In this document: piece after piece, positions 50,901 through 59,543 of the stretch
Numbering within the stretch: the first letter of the stretch is position 1
Layout of the letters: each line of letters starts with the position of its first letter
DNA from: Compostibacter hankyongensis
GTDB taxonomy: Bacteria > Bacteroidota > Bacteroidia > Chitinophagales > Chitinophagaceae
Reading direction: 5' to 3'
NCBI RefSeq assembly: GCF_039541075.1
Contig: NZ_BAABFN010000001.1
Coordinates: 806,001-870,000 of the forward strand
Length of the DNA: 64,000 nucleotides
Notes under the pieces: model-generated
What the model was told of the DNA's origin: nothing
Seen by the model: only the letters and a program-made list of their open reading frames with translations
Databases searched by the model: none
Program-made: the position numbers and the translations under genes

Positions 50901-50952
50901 CGTATATCCTATTACCAGTACTTATGTCTTCGGGATTGACCTGACCTTCTAA
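47947..50952 (+). CDS. SusC-family TonB-dependent outer membrane transporter (pair 1)
   Basis: Glycan importer of 1001 residues. A signal peptide (MKQVTFILLLLFLFAATRLTAQ) is followed by a carboxypeptidase-like domain (VSGIVTDEQNQPLAGANVVG), the TonB-box-like GLNEVVAVGYGTQKKVNLTG, a plug with SIRVRGVGTLGNSDPLVLID and ESMSVLKDASSSAIYGSRAA, and a 22-strand barrel ending in YVFGIDLTF. The ATG at 47947 replaces an upstream TTG at 47941. Pairs with the SusD gene 101 bases downstream. Confidence 0.95.
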   Translation: MKQVTFILLLLFLFAATRLTAQQKTVSGIVTDEQNQPLAGANVVGAGESNGAVTDARGRFTLSLGQATATLKVSYIGYAPQEVSLAGKNYIRIVLQPGAVGLNEVVAVGYGTQKKVNLTGSVSSVSGVDLVKRPVMRASAALEGMMPDVAVTQSSGQPGADGGSIRVRGVGTLGNSDPLVLIDGIQGTLDGVESNDIESMSVLKDASSSAIYGSRAANGVILVTTKRGEEGKLKVNYNAYAGWQRFTDLQDFTDGYTYMTALNQAFRNEGRDPLYTDEYLAAYQKNKATDPDHYPDVDWQKAVYTGSGFLQHHYLSVSGGSKTVRVMGSVAYQDQKGEIPNYESQRYSFRLNTTADITDNFQVRLDLSGRHSPTLSPAGGLGTYGVLSEVIRQPPIYPALLSDGRYGIGLSGTNPLARVQDGGQVNTVYESFTGTIQADYQPFKGAEVTLNFTPTYGDTWTKDFFKSVSTYEPGSESPAFTFPVKSTLNENDSRSLQTTTQLLLKYNTNFDRHDFHFLAGYEQIGYHTDGFGAFRDNFPLPDYQELNAGSIENWQNSGTAAEWALRSWFGRLNYDFGSKYLLEANLRVDGSSRFASGNQYSAFPSFSAGWRISEEPFLKDVGWLSELKLRGSWGKLGNQEIGNYPFASVINLGVNYIFGGAPANGAAQQAMSNRDISWEETTTSDVGVDIGLLDNKLNIVYDYYVRNTTGILLQLPIPAIVGLSVPYQNAGGVKNTGWGLAVDYRNHDGAFKYRIGFNLSDVKNEVVDLQGTGPYISDYTVIKEGYPINSIFGYKAIGIFQTQEQVDKAPVQFGNYAPGDIIYADLNGDGVIDADDRTVIGDQLPRFTFGLNFSAQYKDFDLSVAIQGVGKKDVFLYKDAVWAFFNAGKIQTWQLDYWTPENPDAKYPRLIAETTHNNFQNSSFWNFNSAYARLKNVQIGYQLPASITSRTFIEKLRVYVTGQNLFTLDHMPKGWDPERPSGNASVYPITSTYVFGIDLTF

Positions 50953-50970
50953 ACTTTAAACCTTTGTCTG

Positions 50971-51057
50971 ATGAAACTGAGCCTGCTATATTTTTCACCG
51001 GCCGGATACCGGCATAGCGGCTCTCTTCAAGCAGACAAATTAAATACTAAGCGATGA
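50971..51057 (+). CDS. 28-codon open frame overlapping the SusD start
   Basis: Between the susC and susD genes, ATG at 50971 opens a 28-residue frame (MKLSLLYFSPAGYRHSGSLQ and eight more residues). Its TGA stop (51055-51057) overlaps the susD ATG (51054-51056) in an ATGA junction. No homologue is known to me. The overlap would suit translational coupling, but a frame this short can arise by chance. Confidence 0.3.
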   Translation: MKLSLLYFSPAGYRHSGSLQADKLNTKR

Positions 51058-52721
51058 AACAGCATCTGATATTGCTCATATTGCTGGTTGCCGCCACTTC
51101 CTGCCAAAAGGGCTTTCTGGACAAGCTGCCGCTGGACAGCCCTTCCGACGCGACGTTCTTCTCAAGCAAGGACGAGCTGAACCTGGCTATCAACGGTGCC
51201 TATACCGGGCTGTGGTGGGAGAGCGGAAGCGTGCCTTATACGTTGTACCTGGAAGCCACCACGGATATTGCCTGGTCGCGCGGGGATTATGCCAACGTTC
51301 AGACCGTACAGGCCGGCCAGTTTACCCCGGATGCCGCCATCTTTGGCAACACCTGGAGCTGGATGTACAGCAGCATTTCCAAATGCAACAATATCCTGCA
51401 GAACATGGATCGGGCCAAGGATGTGGTGCCGGCCGATTTTTATGCCGGCATACAGGCTCAGGCCACATTCCTTCGCAGCTATTTCTATTTCTGGCTGGTT
51501 GAGCTGTACGGCGACGTACCCTATGTGACCACCATGCTTTCCCTCGACAGCGCCGATCTCGCCCAGACACCGAAAAAGGAGATCGTGGCTCACCTCTATG
51601 AGGATCTTGACGCCGCTGCTGCCGTGCTGCCGCTGAGCTGGAGCGGCAGTGATGAGGGCAGAGCTACCAAGGGGGCTGCGCTGGCGCTGAAGGCGCGTCT
51701 GGCCCTCGATGAAGGCGATTATGAAGTAGCGGCCGCCGCCGCAAAAGCGGTCATGGACCTGGGTGTTTATTCCATCCATCCGGATTACAACGAGTTGTTC
51801 CATTACGAAGGAAAGGGAAGTAGTGAGATCATTCTCGTCCTCCCGTACCTCACCGGGGTGAAGACGAACATCATCCCCCAGATCGAAGGCCCCCGCAACG
51901 GATCGAGCTACAGCATCCTGGTGCCCACCCAGACCATGGTGGACCAGTATGCCTGTATAGATGGAAAGCCTATAGACGAGTCGCCGTATTATGACCCTGA
52001 GCACCCGTTTGAGCATCGGGACCCGCGGCTGGATCAATCCATTATCCGGCCCGGCGTATGGTTCAACAATTATCTTTTCCAGACGCATCCGGACAGCACC
52101 CAGACCCTTCAGGCTGTGGGAACCGATACTGTACGGGCGGGGAATCTGGAGGTGACGAATGCTTATGCCACCTTTACCGGATACCTGTGGCGCAAATGGC
52201 TGAATGAATCGGATTTTCCGACGAAAGTGACCTCCTCGGAACAGAACGTTATCCTGATCCGCTATGCGGAGGTGCTGCTGACCTATGCTGAGGCCAAGAT
52301 CGAGCTGGGGCAGATCGACCAGAGCGTGGCCGATGCCATCAACGAAGTGCGGGGCAGGCCCGGAGTGGAGATGCCGCCCGTGGATGCAGGCATGACCCAG
52401 GCGGAGCTCAGGAAAACAGTACGGTATGAGCGCACGGTGGAGCTGGCCGACGAAGGGTTCCGGCTTATGGATATCCGCAGATGGAAATATGCCGAGCATG
52501 TGATGCCCGGTAAGGTGTATGGCAGAAGGACCAAGGCGCACTGGTATGATGCGGTAAAACCGCAGATTGATGAATATGGCCACCCGGTTTATCCCGATGC
52601 TGATCAGCTCTTTAAAACGATCAGCGTGAACACCTTTGATCCCAAGAAGCACTATCTGTGGCCGATACCGCAGAAAGAGATCGATGTGAATCGCAACCTG
52701 AAGCAGAACCCGGGATATTAA
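51054..52721 (+). CDS. SusD/RagB-family glycan-binding lipoprotein (pair 1)
   Basis: Surface lipoprotein of 555 residues that caps the SusC barrel and captures glycan. The lipobox is VAATSC (Cys near residue 17) in MKQHLILLILLVAATSCQKG. Typical segments are LDKLPLDSPSDATFFSSKDE, the TPR-rich region AQATFLRSYFYFWLVELYGD and the C-terminal ending YLWPIPQKEIDVNRNLKQNP, the conserved SusD end motif. Forms pair 1 with the upstream SusC. Confidence 0.95.
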   Translation: MKQHLILLILLVAATSCQKGFLDKLPLDSPSDATFFSSKDELNLAINGAYTGLWWESGSVPYTLYLEATTDIAWSRGDYANVQTVQAGQFTPDAAIFGNTWSWMYSSISKCNNILQNMDRAKDVVPADFYAGIQAQATFLRSYFYFWLVELYGDVPYVTTMLSLDSADLAQTPKKEIVAHLYEDLDAAAAVLPLSWSGSDEGRATKGAALALKARLALDEGDYEVAAAAAKAVMDLGVYSIHPDYNELFHYEGKGSSEIILVLPYLTGVKTNIIPQIEGPRNGSSYSILVPTQTMVDQYACIDGKPIDESPYYDPEHPFEHRDPRLDQSIIRPGVWFNNYLFQTHPDSTQTLQAVGTDTVRAGNLEVTNAYATFTGYLWRKWLNESDFPTKVTSSEQNVILIRYAEVLLTYAEAKIELGQIDQSVADAINEVRGRPGVEMPPVDAGMTQAELRKTVRYERTVELADEGFRLMDIRRWKYAEHVMPGKVYGRRTKAHWYDAVKPQIDEYGHPVYPDADQLFKTISVNTFDPKKHYLWPIPQKEIDVNRNLKQNPGY

Positions 52722-53016
52722 GATAAAAGGCGAAAGGAGAAAGGTAAAAGGCGAAAGGCATTGAATAGGATTTGATGATTTGATAATGAAATAATCATCT
52801 AAAAGTTTAACATCTAAGGCTACGTTCCTGGCAGATCAACTTTAGATCATGAAACTTCAAACCGGAAATCTCAAATCAGGAACCTCAAACCGGAAAGGCG
52901 CAGCATTGGCAACGGGATCGAATTATTTTTAAATGGCGTTGCCGAACTTCGTTTCATTGAGACCGCTAAAAATCTTTGTGGACGACGTAAACCGCAGCTT
53001 ATAAAATAACGTACAG
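52722..53016. repeat. Intergenic repeat island D (inside the PUL)
   Basis: Gene-free spacer of 295 bases before the GH16 gene. It has purine heptad words (AAAGGCG AAAGGAG AAAGG, about 52725-52760), ATTTGATGATTTGATAATG (about 52769-52788) and an inverted copy of the island A/C unit (GGCAGATCAACTTTAGAT at about 52830-52847). Next comes a tract of AAACCGGAAATCTCAAATC-type words. At about 52890-52980 is a segment that shares AAAGGCGCAGC and GAGACCGCTAAAAA with island A in inverse orientation. The island separates SusC/SusD pair 1 from GH16 and pair 2. Confidence 0.82.
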
Positions 53017-54300
53017 ATGGAAAGAAAAGAATTCATTCGAGATCTGGGCAAGGGAATAGTCGCCTATTCCGTACTGCCGCTTGGCGCAAACTTGTCTAAC
53101 CTCCCAAAGCCAAAGGAGAAAGCGAAAAAAGTCGTTGAAGCGGATGGGATTTACCGTCCGGAAGGCTACCATCTCATCTGGGAGGACAATTTTGACGGAA
53201 AGTCCCTGGATGAATCCGAATGGTTTTACCGGATGGATCTGAAGATGAACAGCGCGCAAAGAGCAGAGAACGTCTCTGTAAAGAACGGTAACCTGGTATT
53301 GGCCATGAAGAAAGAAGATTTTCTGGGCATGCCGTATACCGGAGCCGGTATTGTCTCCAAAAGGAGATGGCAGCACGGATACTTTGAGGTGAAGGCTAAG
53401 CTGACCCATGCCGAAGGCTGGCATCATTCTTTCTGGACCCAGCAGGGTACCGGATTCCTGACGTATGCCTTTGACCGCTTCATGGAAATTGATGTGTTTG
53501 AAATGGAATCTACCCGGTCGTCTAATCATAACCTGTGGATCCATCGCGACGGCTGGTCCTCCAAGAAAAAGAACTGGTCGTCTGTTCATGAACAGGATCT
53601 GGGCCTCGATGCCTCCGATGGCTATCATATCTATGGATATGAATATACCAGCGAAGGGTTGAAATTTTATGTGGACGGAAAGAACGTGCATACCATCAAT
53701 GCTACAGAAGACGACTACAAGCACTATTCCATGAATCTGTGGCTGACGGTAATCGCTACCCAGGCGGAGGTGACGGCGGATCTTCCGGCATATGACTATT
53801 TTGATTATATCCGCTGCTATTCAAAAGACCCCGATGCCTCGCTGCCCCCCAAAGTGGAGCCGGTTCCGGAAACCGGTACCACGGTATATGTTGATAACTA
53901 CGACCCCTGGGGTTTTAATATGGGCACCTACTGGGAAATCTCTACTGACGGCGATGCCTACCGCGGCAAGAATTACTACAAGTGGAAGCCCGGGAAAACC
54001 TATAATCCCTTTAGGGACTGGGCGCTGTTCAGACCGCTCATTGCTGAGGACGGCAACTATGATATTTATTTAAGATGGCCGGCCGGGGAAGATCGTTCTG
54101 AAAAAGTGCCGCTTGAGATATGGTACGACGGCGGTGCAAAGAAGGACACTACGAAATCGATCAACCAGCGCGAACATGACGGGGAATGGGTAAAGATCGG
54201 ACGCTATTCTTTTAAAAAAGGCTGGAATAACATGATAAAGTTGATCGCTATGGGGCCGGGATACACGGTCGCGGATGCGGCCAAGTTTGTAAAAGCATAA
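53017..54300 (+). CDS. GH16-family glycoside hydrolase with C-terminal golvesin-like binding domain
   Basis: Predicted endo-acting beta-glucanase/galactanase of 427 residues. The GH16 domain opens with YHLIWEDNFDGKSLDESEWF and carries the catalytic motif E157-I-D159-V-F-E162 (nucleophile, assisting Asp, acid/base), preceded by WHHSFWTQQG. The C-terminal region from about residue 290 (VYVDNYDPWGFNMGTYWEIS to the end ADAAKFVKA) resembles the golvesin/Xly carbohydrate-binding domain. The N-terminus MERKEFIRDLGKGIVAYSVL is Tat-like (RK pair) rather than a classical signal. The exact substrate (laminarin, agar, carrageenan, others) cannot be read from the motif. Followed 20 bases later by SusC pair 2. 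Confidence 0.87.
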   Translation: MERKEFIRDLGKGIVAYSVLPLGANLSNLPKPKEKAKKVVEADGIYRPEGYHLIWEDNFDGKSLDESEWFYRMDLKMNSAQRAENVSVKNGNLVLAMKKEDFLGMPYTGAGIVSKRRWQHGYFEVKAKLTHAEGWHHSFWTQQGTGFLTYAFDRFMEIDVFEMESTRSSNHNLWIHRDGWSSKKKNWSSVHEQDLGLDASDGYHIYGYEYTSEGLKFYVDGKNVHTINATEDDYKHYSMNLWLTVIATQAEVTADLPAYDYFDYIRCYSKDPDASLPPKVEPVPETGTTVYVDNYDPWGFNMGTYWEISTDGDAYRGKNYYKWKPGKTYNPFRDWALFRPLIAEDGNYDIYLRWPAGEDRSEKVPLEIWYDGGAKKDTTKSINQREHDGEWVKIGRYSFKKGWNNMIKLIAMGPGYTVADAAKFVKA

Positions 54301-54320
54301 TATAATCCGATAAAAACGTT

Positions 54321-57300
54321 ATGATGATAAGATCTCTACGACAGCCTGGACCAGGTATTGCATTGCTGTGCTTGCTCTTGTCCGTATTATGGCCGCATTC
54401 GCTTTTTGCAGCAAATACAGCCGCATCTGTGAAGATGCCGGCCGGTGCAGCTCTGGGTGAATACGGATATGCCGGAATCACCGGCCTGCCGGATAAAAAA
54501 GTGAATGGTATCGTTACGGACAGCAGCGGGGCTCCGCTGCCGGGTGTGACGGTATATGTGAAAGACAACAAATCCGTCGGCACCACTACCGACCTGAATG
54601 GCCGGTATATTATTGAAGTGCCGGAGCAGGCTACCCTGGTCTTCAGCATGGTGGGGTTCGATATCCAGGAAATTCCGGCTGCCGGCCGTAGTGAAATCAA
54701 TATAAAGTTGCTCCCGGCTTCCAACCAGCTGGGCGAAACGGTGGTCGTCGCCTTCGGTACGCAGAAGAAGCAGGAAGTAGTAGGTTCGGTTACCACCATC
54801 AATCCCGGAGAGCTAAAGGTGCCGTCGAGCAACCTCACCACTGCGCTGGCAGGAAGACTCGCCGGCATGATCGCCTACCAGCGGAGCGGTGAGCCGGGGC
54901 TGGATAACGCCAACTTCTTTATCCGGGGTGTGACCACCTTTGGTTATAAAAAAGACCCGCTGATCCTGGTGGATGGTATCGAGCTCACTGCGACCGATCT
55001 GGCCCGCATGCAGGTAGATGATATCGCCAGCTTTTCGATCCTGAAAGATGCCACGGCTACCGCGCTGTACGGCGCCCGCGGCGCCAACGGCATCATCCTG
55101 ATCACGACCAAGGAGGGGGCAGAGGGCAAGGCCAAAATTTCCATACGCCTGGAAAACTCTATGTCTGCGCCCACCCGAAATGTGGAGCTCGCCGATCCTA
55201 TCACTTACATGAAGCTGAATAATGAGGCGGTGCTCACCCGTAATCCGCTGGGGTCACGGCCTTATTCTCCTTCAAAGATTGATAATACCATCGCGGGTAC
55301 GGATCCCTATGCTTTTCCGGCTACTGACTGGAGAGATGTATTGTTCAAGGACTACACGATGAACCAGCGGGCCAATATGAACGTCAGCGGAGGCGGAAAG
55401 GTAGCCCGGTATTATCTCGCAGCTACCTTTAACCAGGACAACGGGATCCTCAAGGTAGACCATCGGAACAACTTTAATAATAACATCAACTTAAAAACCT
55501 ACGAGCTGCGCTCGAATGTGAATATCAATATCACGAAGACCACCGAGGTAGGCGTAAAGCTGTACGGAACTTTTGACGATTATACCGGCCCGGTAAACGG
55601 GGGAACGCAGTATTACCGCGAAGCGGTCCGCAGCGATCCGGTGAGCTTCCCGCCTTATTTTCCGGTAGATGAAGCTCACAGCTATGTGCATCATATCCTT
55701 TTTGGCAATACTTCGGATATTCTGCTCAACCCTTACGCCGAAATGGTCAGCGGATATAAGGAGTATAACCAGTCTCTCATGCTGGCCCAGTTCAATCTGA
55801 AGCAGGACCTGTCTTTTATTACGGAGGGGCTGAACCTGCAGGGCCTGTTCAATACCACCCGGTATGCCTATTTTGATGTCAACCGCTCCTACAAACCCTA
55901 CTGGTATCAGGTAGGATTTTATGACAAGGTCAACAAGGCCTATACCCTGAGCTCTATCAATGAAGATGAGGGTACGGAATACCTGGGCTATGACGAAGGA
56001 CCCAAGAAGGTCAATACCACTACTTATATTCAGCTGACGGCCAATTATAACCGGACTTTTCATGACAAGCACAATCTCAGTGGTCTGCTGGTATTCCTGA
56101 TGCAAAACAAGCTTTCCGGAAACGCTGGTACGTTGCAAACTTCGCTGGCGCACCGCAATATCGGGGTGTCAGGCCGGTATACCTATGCCTATGACAACCG
56201 GTATTTTGCCGAGTTTGATTTTGGCTATAACGGTTCGGAACGTTTCTACAAGACGCACCGTTTCGGATTTTTCCCCTCTGCCGGAATCGGCTGGCAGGTC
56301 TCCGGGGAAAAGTTCTGGAAGCCGCTTAGTCATACCATTACCAATCTGAAGCTGCGTGCTACCTATGGCCTCATCGGCAACGATGCCATCGGCAGCGATG
56401 ACGACCGCTTCTTTTACCTTTCTGAGGTGAATCTGGATGATCCTGCAAAAGCCGCCATCTTCGGACTCGATAATACCTATGCCAGGAATGGGGTAACGGT
56501 TAACCGGTACAGTAATCCTTACATTACCTGGGAAAAGGCCTATAAGACCAATGTGGGCATGGACCTGGGTCTGTTCAATACCGTCAACATTATAGCGGAT
56601 ATCTGGAAAGAGCATCGTACCCATATATTGATGACCCGATCTTATATTCCGACACTGGTTGGCTTGAGCGGTGGTTCCGTTCCTCAAGCGAACGTTGGTG
56701 AAGCAGAAGGAAAGGGTATAGACCTTTCAATAGATTATTCACAATTTTTCGGTCAGGATATCTGGGTGCAGGCCCGGGCCAACTTTACGTATGCCGCCAG
56801 TAAGTTTTTGGTATATGAAGAGCCCACCTATGAAAATGCGCCCTGGAAATCGCATGTGGGTCATTCGCTCTCCCAACAGTGGGGGTATATTGCCGAACGG
56901 TTGTTTGTAGACGACAACGAGGTGTCGGGCTCTCCCACCCAGAACTTCGGGGTGCAGGTTATGGGAGGCGATATCAAGTATCGCGACATCAACGGGGACG
57001 GACAGATCACTACGCTGGACCAGGTACCCATTGGTTATCCCACCGATCCCGAGATCGTGTATGGATTCGGCGTGTCGGCAGGGTATAAAAACTTTGATCT
57101 CTCCTTTTTCTTCCAGGGCCTGGCAAGAGAGTCTTTCTGGATTGATCCTAAGGCGACAGCGCCTTTCGTCAATTACCTCTATGATAATGAGAAACAGAAT
57201 AATCCGTCATTGACCGGTCAGCCGAAGAACCAGCTTTTAAAAGCTTATGCCGACGATCACTGGTCGGAAGACAATCAGAACCTGTATGCGCTCTGGCCGA

Positions 57301-57575
57301 GACTCAGTACTTCTGAGAATCCGAACAATAGCCAAAAAAGTACCTGGTTCATGAACAATGGGGCTTTTCTCCGGCTGAAGAATGTAGAGTTGGGTTATAC
57401 CCTTCCGCAGCGGCTTACCAAAAGAATGTTCCTGGAAAAGGTCAGATTTTATCTCAGCGGAACCAATCTCCTGAGCTTTAGTCAGTTCAAGATATGGGAT
57501 GTGGAAATGGCCGGGAACGGCCTGGATTATCCGGTGCAGCGCGTATTTAACGCAGGGGTTCAGATTTCATTCTAA
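54321..57575 (+). CDS. SusC-family TonB-dependent outer membrane transporter (pair 2)
   Basis: Importer of 1084 residues, somewhat longer than pair 1 at the N-terminus. Signal peptide PGIALLCLLLSVLWPHSLFA, then a linker and the carboxypeptidase-like domain (VNGIVTDSSGAPLPGVTVYV), the TonB-box region GETVVVAFGTQKKQEVVGSV, plug motifs NFFIRGVTTFGYKKDPLILV and SFSILKDATATALYGARGAN, and the beta barrel ending VFNAGVQISF. Two start codons occur in tandem (MM). It lies between the GH16 gene and SusD pair 2. Confidence 0.95.
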   Translation: MMIRSLRQPGPGIALLCLLLSVLWPHSLFAANTAASVKMPAGAALGEYGYAGITGLPDKKVNGIVTDSSGAPLPGVTVYVKDNKSVGTTTDLNGRYIIEVPEQATLVFSMVGFDIQEIPAAGRSEINIKLLPASNQLGETVVVAFGTQKKQEVVGSVTTINPGELKVPSSNLTTALAGRLAGMIAYQRSGEPGLDNANFFIRGVTTFGYKKDPLILVDGIELTATDLARMQVDDIASFSILKDATATALYGARGANGIILITTKEGAEGKAKISIRLENSMSAPTRNVELADPITYMKLNNEAVLTRNPLGSRPYSPSKIDNTIAGTDPYAFPATDWRDVLFKDYTMNQRANMNVSGGGKVARYYLAATFNQDNGILKVDHRNNFNNNINLKTYELRSNVNINITKTTEVGVKLYGTFDDYTGPVNGGTQYYREAVRSDPVSFPPYFPVDEAHSYVHHILFGNTSDILLNPYAEMVSGYKEYNQSLMLAQFNLKQDLSFITEGLNLQGLFNTTRYAYFDVNRSYKPYWYQVGFYDKVNKAYTLSSINEDEGTEYLGYDEGPKKVNTTTYIQLTANYNRTFHDKHNLSGLLVFLMQNKLSGNAGTLQTSLAHRNIGVSGRYTYAYDNRYFAEFDFGYNGSERFYKTHRFGFFPSAGIGWQVSGEKFWKPLSHTITNLKLRATYGLIGNDAIGSDDDRFFYLSEVNLDDPAKAAIFGLDNTYARNGVTVNRYSNPYITWEKAYKTNVGMDLGLFNTVNIIADIWKEHRTHILMTRSYIPTLVGLSGGSVPQANVGEAEGKGIDLSIDYSQFFGQDIWVQARANFTYAASKFLVYEEPTYENAPWKSHVGHSLSQQWGYIAERLFVDDNEVSGSPTQNFGVQVMGGDIKYRDINGDGQITTLDQVPIGYPTDPEIVYGFGVSAGYKNFDLSFFFQGLARESFWIDPKATAPFVNYLYDNEKQNNPSLTGQPKNQLLKAYADDHWSEDNQNLYALWPRLSTSENPNNSQKSTWFMNNGAFLRLKNVELGYTLPQRLTKRMFLEKVRFYLSGTNLLSFSQFKIWDVEMAGNGLDYPVQRVFNAGVQISF

Positions 57576-57588
57576 AAAGGATATTATC

Positions 57589-59517
57589 ATGAAAAAAATA
57601 AAGAGAATAATAATCGCCTTCGTGGCGGCGTGTATGACGATAATGTCTTCCTGTAATTATCTGGATATCGTCCCGGATAACATTGCCACCATTGATTATG
57701 CTTTCCGGCTGCGCAGCCAGGCCGAGAAATACCTGTTTACTTGTTATTCCTACCTTCCGGAATTTGCGAGCTGGTCATCCAACCCGGCTTTGCTCAGCGG
57801 AGATGAGATATGGTTTTTCTATCCTTATGATGTAGCCTATTATGGGAAGCCTCCTTCTAACTGGGAGGTGGCCCGGGGAAACCAAGGCATTATAAATCCT
57901 TACCTCAATTACTGGGATGGCGGTAGCGGTGGCAAATCGATGTTTCAGGCTATCCGGGACTGCAATACCTTCCTGGAGAATATAGAGATCGTTCCCGATA
58001 TGGATGATACAGAGAAGAGACGCTGGACGGCAGAAGTAAAATTTCTGAAAGCGTATTATCATTGGTATCTGCTACGTATGTATGGTCCGATACCAGTCAT
58101 GAAAGAAAACATACCGATTTCTGCGGGGGTCGAAGAGGTAAAACGCTATCGTGAGCCGATAGATTCCTGCTTTGACTACATTGTTAAGCTCATCGATACC
58201 GCGGCCGCCGGCCTGCCGGATGTTATCCAGGATCCGGTATCCGAGATGGGGCGGGTCACTCGGCCTATAGCGCTGTCCATAAAAGCCCGTATACTGATGA
58301 CGGCTGCCAGCCCCCTTTTTAACGGGAATCCGGACTATGCGGATTTTACCGATAATCGCGGAATACATCTATTTAACACTGCTGCTGATCCCCAAAAATG
58401 GCAGCTCGCAGCTGATGCCTGTAAAGAGGCAATAGATGCCTGTGCAGCCGTCGGGCATCAGCTGTATCATTTTAACCCGCTGGTCAATACCTATAACCTG
58501 GGTCCTGAGATGAAAATACAGATGGATATCCGGAATGCCATCTGTGAAAAATGGAACTCCGAAGTCATCTGGGGCGCTACCAACAGCCTGTCCAGCGCAA
58601 TTCAGAAGTATGCCCAGCCTATTATTGATCCTTCGATAAGTACCGAAAATGGCGCTGTACGACCTTTGGGGGAATACGCACCGACGCTGAAGGTTGCCGA
58701 ACAATTCTATACAAAAAACGGCCTTCCTATTCAGGAGGACAAAACTTGGGATTATGAGAACCGATACAACCTGGATACCGCTACCGCGGCTGACCGGTTT
58801 TATATACAGCCCAATTATGTGACTGCGGCCCTCAACTTCAATCGTGAACCGCGCTTTTATGCTGATCTGGGATTTGACGGCGGCATCTGGTACGGACAAG
58901 GCAAGTTCGACGATGAAAATACCTTTCATGTGGAAGGCCGCCTCGGGGGATATTCGGGTAACCGGCGGGGAAGCGAATATTCCATTACGGGCTATTATGC
59001 CAAGAAGCTGGTCAATTTTCTGAATGTGCTCCAGACTACAGGTGCCTATCAGATACAGTCCTACCCCTGGCCCATTATCCGGCTTGCGGACCTGTATCTC
59101 TATTATGCCGAAGCGCTCAACGAAGTGAACGGACCTACCGCCGAAACGTTGAAGTGGATCGATCTGGTGCGGGAAAGGGCGGGTATACCCACGGTAGAGG
59201 ATGCCTGGACCAACTATGCCAAAAATCCTGGTGCATACCAGTCCAAGGATGGATTCAGAAAAATCATCCACCAGGAACGGCTGATTGAAATGGCGTTTGA
59301 AGGAAATCGTTACTGGGATCTGCGGAGGTGGAAGGAAGCCGAACGGGTGATGAGCCAGCCCGTCAAGGGGTGGAACGTATCTCAGCAGGACCCGCTTTAT
59401 TATTACCAGGTCACTTCTCTGTTTAACCAGACCTTCAAAAAGCGAGATTACTTCTGGCCGATCGAGGAAAAGAGCACTATTGTAAATACCAACCTTGTTC
59501 AGAATCCCGGATGGTAA
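57589..59517 (+). CDS. SusD/RagB-family glycan-binding lipoprotein (pair 2)
   Basis: Lipoprotein of 642 residues, longer than pair 1. The ATG at 57589 (MKKIKRIIIAFVAACMTIMS) has the lipobox MSSC about residue 22. Typical SusD helices include ETCYSYLPEFASWSS-like FTCYSYLPEFASW and FLKAYYHWYLLRMYGPIPVM. The end FWPIEEKSTIVNTNLVQNPG is the family terminus. The upstream frame from 57499 overlaps SusC and is not used. Stop overlaps the next frame region closely (59511-59517). Confidence 0.94.
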   Translation: MKKIKRIIIAFVAACMTIMSSCNYLDIVPDNIATIDYAFRLRSQAEKYLFTCYSYLPEFASWSSNPALLSGDEIWFFYPYDVAYYGKPPSNWEVARGNQGIINPYLNYWDGGSGGKSMFQAIRDCNTFLENIEIVPDMDDTEKRRWTAEVKFLKAYYHWYLLRMYGPIPVMKENIPISAGVEEVKRYREPIDSCFDYIVKLIDTAAAGLPDVIQDPVSEMGRVTRPIALSIKARILMTAASPLFNGNPDYADFTDNRGIHLFNTAADPQKWQLAADACKEAIDACAAVGHQLYHFNPLVNTYNLGPEMKIQMDIRNAICEKWNSEVIWGATNSLSSAIQKYAQPIIDPSISTENGAVRPLGEYAPTLKVAEQFYTKNGLPIQEDKTWDYENRYNLDTATAADRFYIQPNYVTAALNFNREPRFYADLGFDGGIWYGQGKFDDENTFHVEGRLGGYSGNRRGSEYSITGYYAKKLVNFLNVLQTTGAYQIQSYPWPIIRLADLYLYYAEALNEVNGPTAETLKWIDLVRERAGIPTVEDAWTNYAKNPGAYQSKDGFRKIIHQERLIEMAFEGNRYWDLRRWKEAERVMSQPVKGWNVSQQDPLYYYQVTSLFNQTFKKRDYFWPIEEKSTIVNTNLVQNPGW

Positions 59518-59543
59518 TCTTCGGGAGTACAAAAAACATACGC

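Noticed and set aside
53017..53100. Classical Sec signal peptide on the GH16 protein
   Set aside because: No continuous hydrophobic core is found; only a Tat-like RK stretch with a moderate hydrophobic part, so the export route stays open.
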